From positions 1,736,001 to 1,800,000 of the forward strand of contig NZ_CP073577.1 in assembly GCF_018205975.1 (NCBI RefSeq): DNA of 64,000 bases, given 5' to 3'. This stretch comes from Erythrobacter sp. JK5. GTDB taxonomy: Bacteria > Pseudomonadota > Alphaproteobacteria > Sphingomonadales > Sphingomonadaceae. Below, in pieces: positions 25,016 through 34,213 of this stretch. The notes beneath the pieces were generated by a model, which was not told where the DNA came from, searched no databases, and worked only from the letters and a program-made list of their open reading frames with translations. Position 1 is the first letter of the stretch; each line of letters begins with the position of its first letter. The position numbers and the translations under genes were made by a program.

Positions 25016-26305
25016 ATGAACCTGGATCGACCGCTGACACTGCCTTGCGGCGCGGTGCTGCCCAACCGGATCGCCAAGGCCGCGATGACCGAAGGGCTGG
25101 CGACGCCCGACGGACGCCCCACGCCCGAACTCGAGCGGCTGTATGGCATCTGGGCCGATGGCGGCGCGGGATTGCTGCTGACCGGCAATATCATCATCGA
25201 CAGGGACCACCTCGAACGCCCGGGCAACGTGGTGATCGAGCGCGAGCCCGATGCCGACATGGCGGCGCGGTTGAAACGCTGGGCCAAAGCGGGGACGCGC
25301 GGCGGCAACCACCTGTGGGCACAGATCAGCCATGGCGGGCGGCAGACCCCGAGCCTGGTCAATCCGCAGCCCAGATCCTCCTCCGATGTCGCGCTCGCGC
25401 TGCCCGGCGGGCAGTTCGGGAAGCCGACGCCGCTGACGACCGACGAGATCGCCGATCTCGCCGAGCGCTGGGCGATGGCGGCGAAGGCCTGCCGGGATGC
25501 CGGCTTTACCGGAGTGCAGATCCACGCCGCGCACGGATATCTGATCTCGCAGTTCCTGAGCCCGCGCGTAAACCTGCGCACCGACGATTATGGCGGATCG
25601 CTGGAAAACCGCGCGCGGTTCCTGCTCGAAGTTGTCGCGGCGACCCGTGCTGCCGCGGGCCACGACTTCCCGATTTCGGTCAAGCTTAACAGCGCCGACT
25701 TCCAGAAGGGCGGGTTTGCCTTCGAGGACAGCCTGACGGTGGTCAAATGGCTCGAGGCGGCATCTGTCGACCTGATCGAGATTTCGGGCGGGACTTACGA
25801 ACAGCCCAAGCTGATGGGTATTGAGGGGATGGAGGAAGAGGAACAGCAGACCGTCGCCCGGTCGACCGCGGCGCGCGAGGCCTATTTCGTCGATTTCGCC
25901 AAGGCGATGCAGGCCGAGGTCGGCGTGCCGCTGATGGTGACCGGGGGGTTCCGCAGCCGCGCCGCGATGGAACAGGCGCTGGCGATCGGTGCGGCGGACG
26001 TGATCGGGCTGGGCCGTCCGCTGTGCGTCATGACCGACGCGCCGCACCAGCTTCTGGAAGGGCGCGACGCATTGCCGCGCTACGAGGACGGGCTCGAGCT
26101 GATCCCCGACTGGCTAGGCTTCCTCAAGCGGTTTCAGATGATGAAGGCGATCAGCGGTTTCGCCGGAATCTACTGGTTCTACCAGCAGCTCTGGCTGCTC
26201 GGGCACGAGGGGCGGGTCGATCCCGGTTTCGGGGTGTTCAAGGCGTTCCGGCTGGTCGACGCGCGCGGCAAGGCGATCATGAAGGCCCGCGCGCGCGCAA
26301 CCTGA
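25016..26305 (+). CDS. NADH:flavin oxidoreductase (Old Yellow Enzyme family)
   Basis: The 429-residue protein is an FMN TIM-barrel of the OYE/NADH-oxidase class: LPCGAVLPNRIAKAAMTEGL at the start, WAQISHGGRQTP, the signature HAAHGYLISQFLSPRVN then RTDDYGGSLENRARFLLEVV, SVKLNSADFQKGGF, and VTGGFRSRAAMEQALA for FMN phosphate. It lacks the extra FAD/NAD domains of 2,4-dienoyl-CoA reductase, so it is the single-barrel form with a ~70-residue C-terminal extension. A strong Shine-Dalgarno (GGGAGGAAG) precedes ATG 25016. The substrate is unknown. Confidence 0.9.
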   Translation: MNLDRPLTLPCGAVLPNRIAKAAMTEGLATPDGRPTPELERLYGIWADGGAGLLLTGNIIIDRDHLERPGNVVIEREPDADMAARLKRWAKAGTRGGNHLWAQISHGGRQTPSLVNPQPRSSSDVALALPGGQFGKPTPLTTDEIADLAERWAMAAKACRDAGFTGVQIHAAHGYLISQFLSPRVNLRTDDYGGSLENRARFLLEVVAATRAAAGHDFPISVKLNSADFQKGGFAFEDSLTVVKWLEAASVDLIEISGGTYEQPKLMGIEGMEEEEQQTVARSTAAREAYFVDFAKAMQAEVGVPLMVTGGFRSRAAMEQALAIGAADVIGLGRPLCVMTDAPHQLLEGRDALPRYEDGLELIPDWLGFLKRFQMMKAISGFAGIYWFYQQLWLLGHEGRVDPGFGVFKAFRLVDARGKAIMKARARAT

Positions 26306-26340
26306 CGCCAGCCCTGACCCCCGGGATACGGTCCGCAAAA

Positions 26341-26380
26341 CAAAGGGGGCGACCACCCAGTGGCCGCCCCCTTGTTGTTG
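26341..26380. terminator. strong bidirectional rho-independent terminator
   Basis: AAGGGGGCG (26343-26351) pairs with CGCCCCCTT (26365-26373), extended by CCAC/GTGG after one A-C mismatch, with loop CCA. CAAAACAAA precedes and TTGTTGTTG follows, giving a T-rich tract on either strand. It lies between the convergent oxidoreductase and autotransporter genes. Confidence 0.85.
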
Positions 26381-26395
26381 ACATCGGAGCCTGGC

Positions 26396-29300
26396 TTAGA
26401 AGCCGATCCGGACGGTCGCCCGGGCCGAATGCGCATCGTAGCCGCTGGCGAAATCGCCCTGGTAGCCGATACCGATGGTGAAGGTATCGCTGACCTTGAT
26501 ATCGGCACCTGCGGACAGTTCGAAGCGGTCCTGCTCGTTCTCGGCCAGCACCGCCGTGAAGGTCGGCAGCTGGGCCGAGCTGAGCGTGAAGATCCGCGAG
26601 CTGTCGGCGAAGTCGCGGATGACCGTGCCCTGGATGAACCCGCCGACCTTGTCGGACATCTTCGCCGCGAGTTCGACGCCGAGGCGGCCTTCGACGAAGA
26701 CTTCCTCTTCGCGCTCGACAGCGAAACCGAACCCGCCCGCTTCGACCGTGTCGTCGAAATCGAGCGTCGCCGCGTGCACCCCGATGGTGGGGGTCAGCGA
26801 CACGTTCTCGTCGGCCAGCAGATCGTACCCGGCAACGAGCCGCGCGGCGAAACCGCTGAAATCGTAACCCGAAGTGATCGCCCCGAGGAACCCGTTGCGC
26901 GCGGTGTCGACCGACCCGGTGAGGTATGCCAGCTCCATGTTCACGAAGGTGCGATCGGTCGGCGTCCAGGCGGCATAGGCGCCCAGCTTGATGCTTTCGA
27001 CTTCGGATTCGTCCTGCTCGACATTGCCGGCGAAGTCTTCGACCTCGATATCGGCATAGCTGGCGAGCACGCCCACGCGGGCGTTGGGCGAAGCGGCGAG
27101 ATCGGCCCCGATGGTGAACACCAGCTGGTCCGATTCATAGCCGTCGACCGACAGCGAACGCTCATCCTGTTCGGATCCGCGGATCGCGAACTGGCCCCAG
27201 ACGCCCGAACCTTCGCCCGCCAGGTGCCGATCGAGCGCAAGGCTCGCGGTGTTGGAGGTTTCGAAGATCTCGCGTGCGACACCACCGCTGAGCGACGGCA
27301 GCGCATCGGCCGCCACACCCGACAGCGCATCGGCCGTCGGCAGGGCGTTGAACGCCGCGAGGTTGGCAGCGCTGACCGTTCCGGCCCCGATACCGTTGAA
27401 CAGCGCGGTCCCGAAGTTGGCGATGTTCTGATCGGGCGAAGCTGCCAGCGGATTGACGAGGAAGACCCGCACGAGCACCGAGCCGGTGATGACCTGGTAG
27501 TCGAGCAGCAGGTCGTCGTCGATCACGGTGACGGTTCCGCCATTGTTGGTGAAGGTGCCGCCATTGTCGCGGATCACCGTCACCGTCTGGCCCGCCAGCG
27601 CGAAGTCGAGCGGCGTCCTGATGGTGATCGCCGAACCCGCCGCAAGCGTGAGATTGCCGGTGAAGATCAGCGAATCGACCCCGAGGTCGAACGCCACCCG
27701 GCCATCGACCGTGGTGTTGCCGGTGTAGGTCCGGTTGCCCGAAACCCGCAGGTCGAACAGTCGGCCGAGCGACACGTTCTCGAAGCCCGTGAGGATATCG
27801 GCGTTGAAGGTGCCGCCGAGGATCGCGAGATCGGTCCCGGCCCCGCCGTTCACGCCGCCGCCGATCGACGACGCCGTGCCCTCGAGCACGAAGGTGTCGT
27901 TGCCGCCGCCGAGGTTCACGCCCCCGGTCACGGTCGCGCCGGTCCACTGCTGGAACTCGTCGTTACCGTCGCCCAGCGCCGCTGCGGCGGTGGTGCCGGT
28001 GATGCGACCGAAGTTTACCACCTTGTCGTTGCCGACGCTGCCGGTAACCCCGGTTGCGCCGGAGATCGTGCCGCCCGCCGCGTTGGTGAGCGTGGAGCCC
28101 GCGTTGAAGCGGATACCGTCGGTTGCGCCGGTGATCGTCCCCGAGTTGGTGACGGTCGAAGCGGCAGCAAGATCGATGGCGCGCGCCGCGGCCGCCGAGA
28201 TGATGCCCGAGTTGTTGATCGTCGCGGCACCAGTGAACAGCACGCCAGTCGCGTTCGTTCCGGTCGTGGCGATCGTGCCGGCGTTGGTGAAGGTGCCCGC
28301 TCCCGTAAGGATAACGCCCCCGGCGTTGTTCCCGGTGGTCGAGACCCTGCCGGTCGCGCTGTTGGTCACCGTCGAAACGGCACCTGCGACGATGCCGACG
28401 CCGCCGGTCCCCGAGGTGGTAACGGTGCCGTTGTTGGTGACGGTCGACGTGGTCGACGCCAGCACACCCGCGGTGTTGTTGCCCGAGGTCGCGATGACGC
28501 CGTTGTTGACGAGGGTGGAGCCCGCCGCGTTGAGACGGATCGCGTCGGCGGATCCCGATGCGATAGTGCCGCCTGCGGCGTTGGTGACGTTGGCGGTGCC
28601 GCCGATGTCGATCGCGCGACCCCCGGCAGCGGCGATGATGCCGCTGTTGGTCACCGTCCCGTTGCCGGAGATGGTCACGGCCTGCGCGCCTGCGCCCGAA
28701 GCCGAGATGACGCCGGCATTGGTGAGCGTGCCGTTGCCGCTGATGACGGTGTTGAACCCGCCGTCGCCACGCGTGGTGATCGTCGCCCCGGCACGGTTGG
28801 TGATGGTCGAACCGTTACCCGCCGCGATCGCGACGCTGTTCATGCCCTGCGAGAGGATCGAGCCGCTGTTGGTCACGGACGAATTCGCGCCGACCAGAAC
28901 CGCAGCGGTGTTCATGCCGCCGGTGGTGATCGATCCGTTGTTCGTGAGGACGGTGTTGTCGCCACCGGTAAACCCGATTTCGCCATTCGCCGTGGTCACG
29001 ATCGCGCCGCCGCCGGCGATGGTGAAGCCGGTGGTGATGCCGGTGTTGGCACCGGTGATGAAGTTCACGCCCCCGTTCACGGTCCCGGCGAGGATCGCGG
29101 TGTTCACCACGGTGAAGCCCTGCGACGAGGTGCCGGTCAGCGTGAACACGCCGGTTGCCGGCGGGCTCATGGTCGAGAAGGTCGTGAAGTCGAAGGTCTG
29201 CGAACCGACCCGGATATCTTCGAAGTTCTTTACGGTCGTGCCGAACTTCGTGATGTCGAGCGTGCGGTTGGTCGCGTCGGTGATGATGTGGGCGTAGAGA

Positions 29301-31264
29301 TCGTTGCCCGCACCGCCATCGACATTCCCGGTTTCGGACGCGTCATTGGTCTTGATGAAGCTGTCGTCGCCTTCGCCCAGCGCCACCGCGTTGGTGGTGC
29401 CGTTGATCGTGCCGAAGTTGAACACGGTCTGCACACCGCCCGGAGCGTTGACGGCGGTATCGCCGGAAATCGTGCCGGTGTTGGTCAGCGTTCCGGCATT
29501 CATGCGGATGCCGTCCGTGCCGCCGGAGATCGTGCCCGAGTTCATCACCGTCGAGGTGCCGGCGAGATCGACGCCGCGCGCGGTGGTGGCGGCGATCGTG
29601 CCCGAGTTCATCAGCGTCGCATCGCCGGTCACGGTGATACCCTGTGCGCCCGCGCTCAGGGTCGTGATCATGCCGGTGTTCGTGATCGTGGCGTTATCGA
29701 CCGCGACGATCGCGCCCGAATTGGTGCCGATGGTTGAGACCGTGCCCGAGTTGGTCACGGTGGAGCCGTTGCGCACCACCAGCGCCACGGCATTGTTGCC
29801 GCTCGCAGTGATCGTACCGGTGTTGGAGACGGTCGAATTGACGCCGGTCGCAACCGAGGCGGTGTTCATCCCGGTGGTCGAGATCGTGCCGTTGTTGGTG
29901 ACGGTGACGTTGTTGAGCGCGTTGACGCCCAGCGCACCGTCGCCATTGGTCGAAATCTGGCCGTCGTTGACCACCACCGAGGCCGCGCCGCTCAGACGGA
30001 TCGCATCGGCCCCCGTCGCCGCGATCACGCCGCCGGCAAGGTTGTTGACGGTCGAGGTCAGCGCGAGGTCGAGCGCGCGCCCGCCGCCACTGGCCGAAAT
30101 CGTGCCCGAGTTCAGCACCGAACCCGCGCCGGTGATGATGACGCCCGCGGCATCGGTTCCGGTGGCCTGGATCAGCCCGCCGATATTGCGCAGCGTGCCG
30201 TCGCCGGTGATGACGATGGCGTGCGAGTTGGTGCCGGTCGTGGCGATCTGCCCGGTCGGGTTGTTGGTGACGGTCGAGCCGTCGCCCGCGACCACGGCCA
30301 CTGCGCTGTCACCGCGCGTCAGGATCACGCCGTTGTTCTGAACGGTCGAATTGGTGCCGGTCAAAACCGAAGCGAGGTTGTCGCCAAAGGTGAATATCTG
30401 ACCCGAGCCGGAGTTGATTACGGTCGCATCGTTGCCTGCAAGTACGCCATCTGCAAGATCGCCAGTGGTAAAGATGATCCCGGTGTTGGTAACCGAACTG
30501 TTGTCGCCGACGATAACGCCGTCGGTAAAGTTGCCGAAAGTCTGGACAAGACCATCGTTGACGACCGTGGCGTCGTCACCGAGGAAGATACCCGCCCTAC
30601 CGACGTCGTTGAAGATCGCACCGGTGATTGTGTTGATCACAGTCACACCCGTGTCACTGCCGAAGAGGGTGCCGCCGCTACCGCCGCCGGAAATCCCGAT
30701 CGTGTTGAAACCGGTGAGGGAAATCTCCCCACTGTTCGTCACGGTTGAGTTGTCACGCACCTCGATCGCACCCATGCTCGATTGGGCCGACGTAATGATG
30801 CCGTTGTTGACGACAGTACTGTCTGCGCCGGTGCGGATAATGCCCGAGTTCGGCGTCGCGGCGTTGGAAATGAAGCCATTGTTCACGACGGTCGAGGCTT
30901 CGCCCACATCGACAGCACGACCGCTGTTCGAGATGATATCGCCATCGATCGTCACATTGACGCCGACCAGCAGGTTGATCTCGCCCTGGACCTGCGAACC
31001 GGCCTGAACGGTCGCATCGATCGAGTTGAACGGCTCGCTGATGCCATCGGGATCGGTGCCGGGCGCGCAGACGATCTCCGGCACGGACGGGACAAGCGCG
31101 CACTCTTCGACGTTGGCGGGCGCCGCAGGCGGGGTCGGCGTCGGTACGCTCGGCTGCGGCTGGGTAACAACTTGCGCCGAAGCTGTTGCAGAAAACCCTA
31201 CGGCAATCGCAAGAAGCGATGCGCCGCCAATAACACGAAACTTGATCGAAGAGGTGGTAGTCAT
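26396..31264 (-). CDS. large autotransporter with repeat-rich passenger
   Basis: The 1622-residue protein has a signal peptide (cleavage near ASAQ31), a Pro/Thr linker, a long passenger of imperfect ~20-residue repeats based on STVTNSGTI and NA.GV phrases that should form a beta-helix, and a C-terminal ~290-residue beta-barrel (from about residue 1335, GVWGQFAIRGSEQDE, to the terminal ATVRIGF). The passenger contains two similar modules (about 110-650 and 700-1130). Each ends in an acidic Gly motif, LGEGDDSF or LGDGNDEF, followed by GGAGNDLY or GGGNDTF. The start at 31264 gives the signal peptide. Adhesion or surface display is likely. The terminator at 26341 ends it. Confidence 0.9.
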   Translation of the reverse strand: MTTTSSIKFRVIGGASLLAIAVGFSATASAQVVTQPQPSVPTPTPPAAPANVEECALVPSVPEIVCAPGTDPDGISEPFNSIDATVQAGSQVQGEINLLVGVNVTIDGDIISNSGRAVDVGEASTVVNNGFISNAATPNSGIIRTGADSTVVNNGIITSAQSSMGAIEVRDNSTVTNSGEISLTGFNTIGISGGGSGGTLFGSDTGVTVINTITGAIFNDVGRAGIFLGDDATVVNDGLVQTFGNFTDGVIVGDNSSVTNTGIIFTTGDLADGVLAGNDATVINSGSGQIFTFGDNLASVLTGTNSTVQNNGVILTRGDSAVAVVAGDGSTVTNNPTGQIATTGTNSHAIVITGDGTLRNIGGLIQATGTDAAGVIITGAGSVLNSGTISASGGGRALDLALTSTVNNLAGGVIAATGADAIRLSGAASVVVNDGQISTNGDGALGVNALNNVTVTNNGTISTTGMNTASVATGVNSTVSNTGTITASGNNAVALVVRNGSTVTNSGTVSTIGTNSGAIVAVDNATITNTGMITTLSAGAQGITVTGDATLMNSGTIAATTARGVDLAGTSTVMNSGTISGGTDGIRMNAGTLTNTGTISGDTAVNAPGGVQTVFNFGTINGTTNAVALGEGDDSFIKTNDASETGNVDGGAGNDLYAHIITDATNRTLDITKFGTTVKNFEDIRVGSQTFDFTTFSTMSPPATGVFTLTGTSSQGFTVVNTAILAGTVNGGVNFITGANTGITTGFTIAGGGAIVTTANGEIGFTGGDNTVLTNNGSITTGGMNTAAVLVGANSSVTNSGSILSQGMNSVAIAAGNGSTITNRAGATITTRGDGGFNTVISGNGTLTNAGVISASGAGAQAVTISGNGTVTNSGIIAAAGGRAIDIGGTANVTNAAGGTIASGSADAIRLNAAGSTLVNNGVIATSGNNTAGVLASTTSTVTNNGTVTTSGTGGVGIVAGAVSTVTNSATGRVSTTGNNAGGVILTGAGTFTNAGTIATTGTNATGVLFTGAATINNSGIISAAAARAIDLAAASTVTNSGTITGATDGIRFNAGSTLTNAAGGTISGATGVTGSVGNDKVVNFGRITGTTAAAALGDGNDEFQQWTGATVTGGVNLGGGNDTFVLEGTASSIGGGVNGGAGTDLAILGGTFNADILTGFENVSLGRLFDLRVSGNRTYTGNTTVDGRVAFDLGVDSLIFTGNLTLAAGSAITIRTPLDFALAGQTVTVIRDNGGTFTNNGGTVTVIDDDLLLDYQVITGSVLVRVFLVNPLAASPDQNIANFGTALFNGIGAGTVSAANLAAFNALPTADALSGVAADALPSLSGGVAREIFETSNTASLALDRHLAGEGSGVWGQFAIRGSEQDERSLSVDGYESDQLVFTIGADLAASPNARVGVLASYADIEVEDFAGNVEQDESEVESIKLGAYAAWTPTDRTFVNMELAYLTGSVDTARNGFLGAITSGYDFSGFAARLVAGYDLLADENVSLTPTIGVHAATLDFDDTVEAGGFGFAVEREEEVFVEGRLGVELAAKMSDKVGGFIQGTVIRDFADSSRIFTLSSAQLPTFTAVLAENEQDRFELSAGADIKVSDTFTIGIGYQGDFASGYDAHSARATVRIGF

Positions 31265-31444
31265 GGATTGCCCCCTGGTGGGTTGAACTGATTTTCCGGA
31301 CGGATGGCACGCATAATGCACGCTGACCCCCGGTCGCTCCAAGACGGACTGATACATAATCGCGACGTAATGAAAAGGGCATCGCGACGGATTGAGGTCG
31401 AATTTTTCGGGTTAAACGACTGATAAACGGGTAAGTGAGGTGTT

Positions 31445-31914
31445 TTAGCCACGCCCGCGATACGGCGCGACGCCCTGATCGGGCAGCCACAGTCCCTCGG
31501 GCGCCGGGCCCGATTGCCAGAACACGTCGATGGGGATCCCGCCGCGCGGATACCAGTAGCCGCCGATCCGCAACCATTGCGGATGCATCTCCTCGAACAG
31601 CCGCTGCCCGATCCCCACCGTCACGTCTTCGTGAAATCCGTTGTGATTGCGGAAACTGCCGAGGAACAGCTTGAGGCTCTTCGATTCGACGATCGTTGCG
31701 CCAGGGGCGTAATCGATCACCAGATGCGCGAAATCGGGCTGATTGGTGACCGGACACAGCGAAGTGAATTCGGGCGAGACGAACCGTACCAGATACAGGG
31801 CATCCGCGCGCGGATTGGGCACATAGTCGAGCTGCGCCTCCCGGGCGATGCGGGAAGCGGGCTGTCCTTGCCGAGAAAGGCGGGGTCGAGGGCGTTGCCG
31901 GGTGTGCTTTCCAT
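31445..31914 (-). CDS. queF: NADPH-dependent 7-cyano-7-deazaguanine reductase, apparent frameshift near the 5' end
   Basis: QueF reduces preQ0 to preQ1 in queuosine synthesis. The core is intact: [20 protein letters not shown] (catalytic Cys in SLCPV), [45 protein letters not shown]. The N-terminus ([20 protein letters not shown] then PASP, from ATG 31914) reads in one frame and [20 protein letters not shown] in another. They join if one G is added to CCCGGGAGG near 31840-31845, giving 156 residues, normal for the short QueF class. Without it the protein would use an unrelated N-terminus from an upstream ATG at 31945. An assembly error or a real frameshift. Confidence 0.82.
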
Positions 31915-32026
31915 GCCGCGCTGTTGCCGCGAAAGCATGCCGCATGCAAGCGGGGAACTGGACGCGGGCGCAATGCGAATTATGTGATCAAAACCCCGTT
32001 CATCCACAGCCTGATACCGGAATCGC

Positions 32027-33331
32027 GTGTCCCATTCGCTCACCCCTTCGCGCCTCTCGCGCCTCGCACTCGCCGCCGCCCTGTGCGCGGCTGCGCCGGG
32101 CGGGGCATCGGTGGCCGCGCAGGAATCGCCCGGCAGCTTTCGTCTGCCCGATCCCACCCCGACCCCGACTCCCGCGCCGCAGGGTCCAGTCGATGTAAGA
32201 TCCGGCGTGCCGATCGCGCCGCGCGTGATCCCGGAAGATCGCCCGACCCGGCCGGTGCAGCCGACACCTGCGCCCACCCCCACGCCCGCGCCCGCGCCGG
32301 CGCCAACCTCGGCCCCGGTCGGCAGCACGCCGACTCCCGCCGCGCGCACTCCTGCGCCGCGGCCCAGCGCTTCTCCGTCGCCATCGGCCCCTGCCGCTCG
32401 CGAAGCCGGCCGTGCGCCTGCTCCCGCAGCGACTTCCAGCCCCAATTCGGCGACCGCCCCGCCTCCCCCGACAGTAGCGACCGACCAGAGCCCCGCGCCT
32501 GCGGGCGACACCAGACCGGCGATCGCGAGCGATGGGTGGTACACACCCGAAGACCGGGGAGAGGCGGCGACCATGCCATCCGCCGACGGGCCGGATGTCG
32601 CCGACGGAGCAAGTCCGTTCTGGGAAGGATTCGCCGCCAGCCTCTCGCCGACCCGTATCTACGCGCTCGGCGGTACGGTGTTGCTGGTGCTTCTCGCGCT
32701 CGGTTTCCTGGTATGGCGCCGTCGCCGCCTTGCGACCGCGCGGCCCGAGCTGTCCGCGCCGACGCTCGCTGCCGGAGTGCGCAATTCGATCGCCGCGACC
32801 CAGTTGCGAGAGGCGCCGGGGGTGCAGCAACCGAAGCCCGCGCCAATGCCCGAGCCGCCCCGGCTCGATCTCACGCTTGAGATCGTCAGCGCCGCCCGCA
32901 GCCTGATGATGTTCACACTCGAATACCGGCTGACCATCGCCAACCGTTCGGACCATGCCGCGCGCGATATCGAGGTTTCGGGTCAACTCACCAGCGCACA
33001 GGGCGCCGGCGCCAACGCCCCGCCGGTCGCCGGGGGCCAGCCGTTCGGTTCGATCGACCGGATCGGTCCGCATCAAAGCCGTGTGCTCGGCGGCCAGCTG
33101 CAACTGCCGCTGGCCCAGGTTCAGGCGCTGCGGCAGGGAGCAAAGCCGCTGTTTATCCCGCTCATGCACGTGCGCGTGCTCAGCGCCGGGGGCCACAGCC
33201 TGACCCGCAGTTTCGTCGTCGGTTCGCCGAGCTCTGCCAGCCAGGGCCGGGTTCACCCGATCCGGCTCGATACGCCGCCCGGCGGGTTGCCGGGTTTGCG
33301 CGCGCGCGAAGTGAACCTCGAAAACGCCTGA
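32027..33331 (+). CDS. proline-rich single-pass membrane protein, unknown function
   Basis: The 434-residue protein has a signal peptide (ending ASVAAQ), a long Pro/Thr/Ala/Ser linker (~40-170, with PTPTPTPAP-type runs), one membrane helix (IYALGGTVLLVLLALGFLVW, ~212-231) followed by RRRR, and a C-terminal cytoplasmic domain (~275-425) with strands such as LDLTLEIVSAARSLMMFTLE and YRLTIANRSDHAARDIEVSG. The last domain looks like an immunoglobulin-type beta-sandwich. No family is recognised. It is divergent from queF and 39 bp upstream of the sulfurtransferase. Confidence 0.72.
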   Translation: MSHSLTPSRLSRLALAAALCAAAPGGASVAAQESPGSFRLPDPTPTPTPAPQGPVDVRSGVPIAPRVIPEDRPTRPVQPTPAPTPTPAPAPAPTSAPVGSTPTPAARTPAPRPSASPSPSAPAAREAGRAPAPAATSSPNSATAPPPPTVATDQSPAPAGDTRPAIASDGWYTPEDRGEAATMPSADGPDVADGASPFWEGFAASLSPTRIYALGGTVLLVLLALGFLVWRRRRLATARPELSAPTLAAGVRNSIAATQLREAPGVQQPKPAPMPEPPRLDLTLEIVSAARSLMMFTLEYRLTIANRSDHAARDIEVSGQLTSAQGAGANAPPVAGGQPFGSIDRIGPHQSRVLGGQLQLPLAQVQALRQGAKPLFIPLMHVRVLSAGGHSLTRSFVVGSPSSASQGRVHPIRLDTPPGGLPGLRAREVNLENA

Positions 33332-33370
33332 CACTTGGCGGACGCGCGGCGCCGCGCTACTCCGCCAGCG

Positions 33371-34213
33371 ATGGACAGCCTCGTTTCGACCCAGTGGCTT
33401 GCGGACAATCTCGGTTCGCCCGGTCTGGTCGTGCTCGATGCCTCGCGGCACCTGCCCGCCGCCGGCCGCGACCCGCGCGCGGAATTCGACGCGGCGCATA
33501 TACCCGGCGCGCGGTTTCTCGACCTTGAGAGCCTGACCGACACGGCTTCCGAAGTCCCTTCGGCGATACCCAGCCCGCGCCAGCTGGCCCAACGGCTCGC
33601 CGAACTCGGAGTCCGGCTCGGCGATCGGGTGGTGGTTTACGACGACAGCGCGGTCAAGACTAGCGCGAGAGCGTGGTTCATCCTGCGCGCGCACGGGATC
33701 GACAGCGTCGCGATCCTCGATGGCGGGCTTGCCAAATGGCGCGACGAGGGCCGTCCGCTCGAATCCGGAATGGCGGAGATTTCCGCCGCTCGGGTCCCCG
33801 ACCTTCCGCTTCCCGAGGGTGTGCGTTCCAAAGCCCAGATCCTCGCGCTGCTCGAGGGCTTGTCCGAACAGCTGATCGACGCGCGCGGCGCGGACCGGGT
33901 GTTCGGCACCGGGATCGATCCGGTGCATGGCGGGCAGAACGGGCGCATTCCCGGGTGCCTCAACCTGCCCTTCGGCGCGCTCTACCAGGCCGACGGCACC
34001 TTCAGATCGCCCGGCGAACTGCGCGCCGCATTCGTCGCGTCCGGGCTCGATCTCGACCGACCGGTCGTCACCACCTGCGGCAGCGGGGTCACCGCGGCGG
34101 TGCTGCTGTTCGCGCTGCACCTGCTCGGCAAGGACGACGTGGCACTGTATGACGGCAGCTGGGTCGAATGGAGCGCCGATCCCGCGACTCCCAAGCAACA
34201 GGGGCCTGCATGA
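33371..34213 (+). CDS. sseA: 3-mercaptopyruvate sulfurtransferase (tandem rhodanese)
   Basis: The 280-residue protein has two rhodanese domains. The N-terminal inactive one has LVVLDASRHLPAAGRDPRAE and FDAAHIPGARF. The C-terminal one contains LIDARGADRVFG and the active-site loop TTCGSGVTA with C236. CGSGVT is the loop of mercaptopyruvate sulfurtransferases (thiosulfate enzymes have CRKGVT). The enzyme moves sulfur from mercaptopyruvate to thiols or cyanide. The start at 33371 is chosen for the family-like MDSLVSTQWLADNL. Its stop overlaps the start of the next gene as ATGA. Confidence 0.92.
   Translation: MDSLVSTQWLADNLGSPGLVVLDASRHLPAAGRDPRAEFDAAHIPGARFLDLESLTDTASEVPSAIPSPRQLAQRLAELGVRLGDRVVVYDDSAVKTSARAWFILRAHGIDSVAILDGGLAKWRDEGRPLESGMAEISAARVPDLPLPEGVRSKAQILALLEGLSEQLIDARGADRVFGTGIDPVHGGQNGRIPGCLNLPFGALYQADGTFRSPGELRAAFVASGLDLDRPVVTTCGSGVTAAVLLFALHLLGKDDVALYDGSWVEWSADPATPKQQGPA

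Noticed and set aside
26360..29737. A 1125-codon plus-strand open frame opposite the autotransporter
   Set aside because: Its repeats mirror the repeat codons of the autotransporter and it has no signal, domain or ribosome binding site.
27900..31000. Regularly spaced short repeats resembling a CRISPR array
   Set aside because: The repeats are in-frame coding repeats of the passenger, differ between units and have no uniform spacers or cas genes.
31987..31999. DnaA-box-like TTCATCCACA
   Set aside because: It has a mismatch to the consensus at the third base, no partner site and lies in an ordinary divergent spacer.
32150..32410. Tandem ACCCCGACTCCCGC-type DNA repeat
   Set aside because: It is the low-complexity Pro/Thr linker of the 32027-33331 protein, not a separate repeat element.
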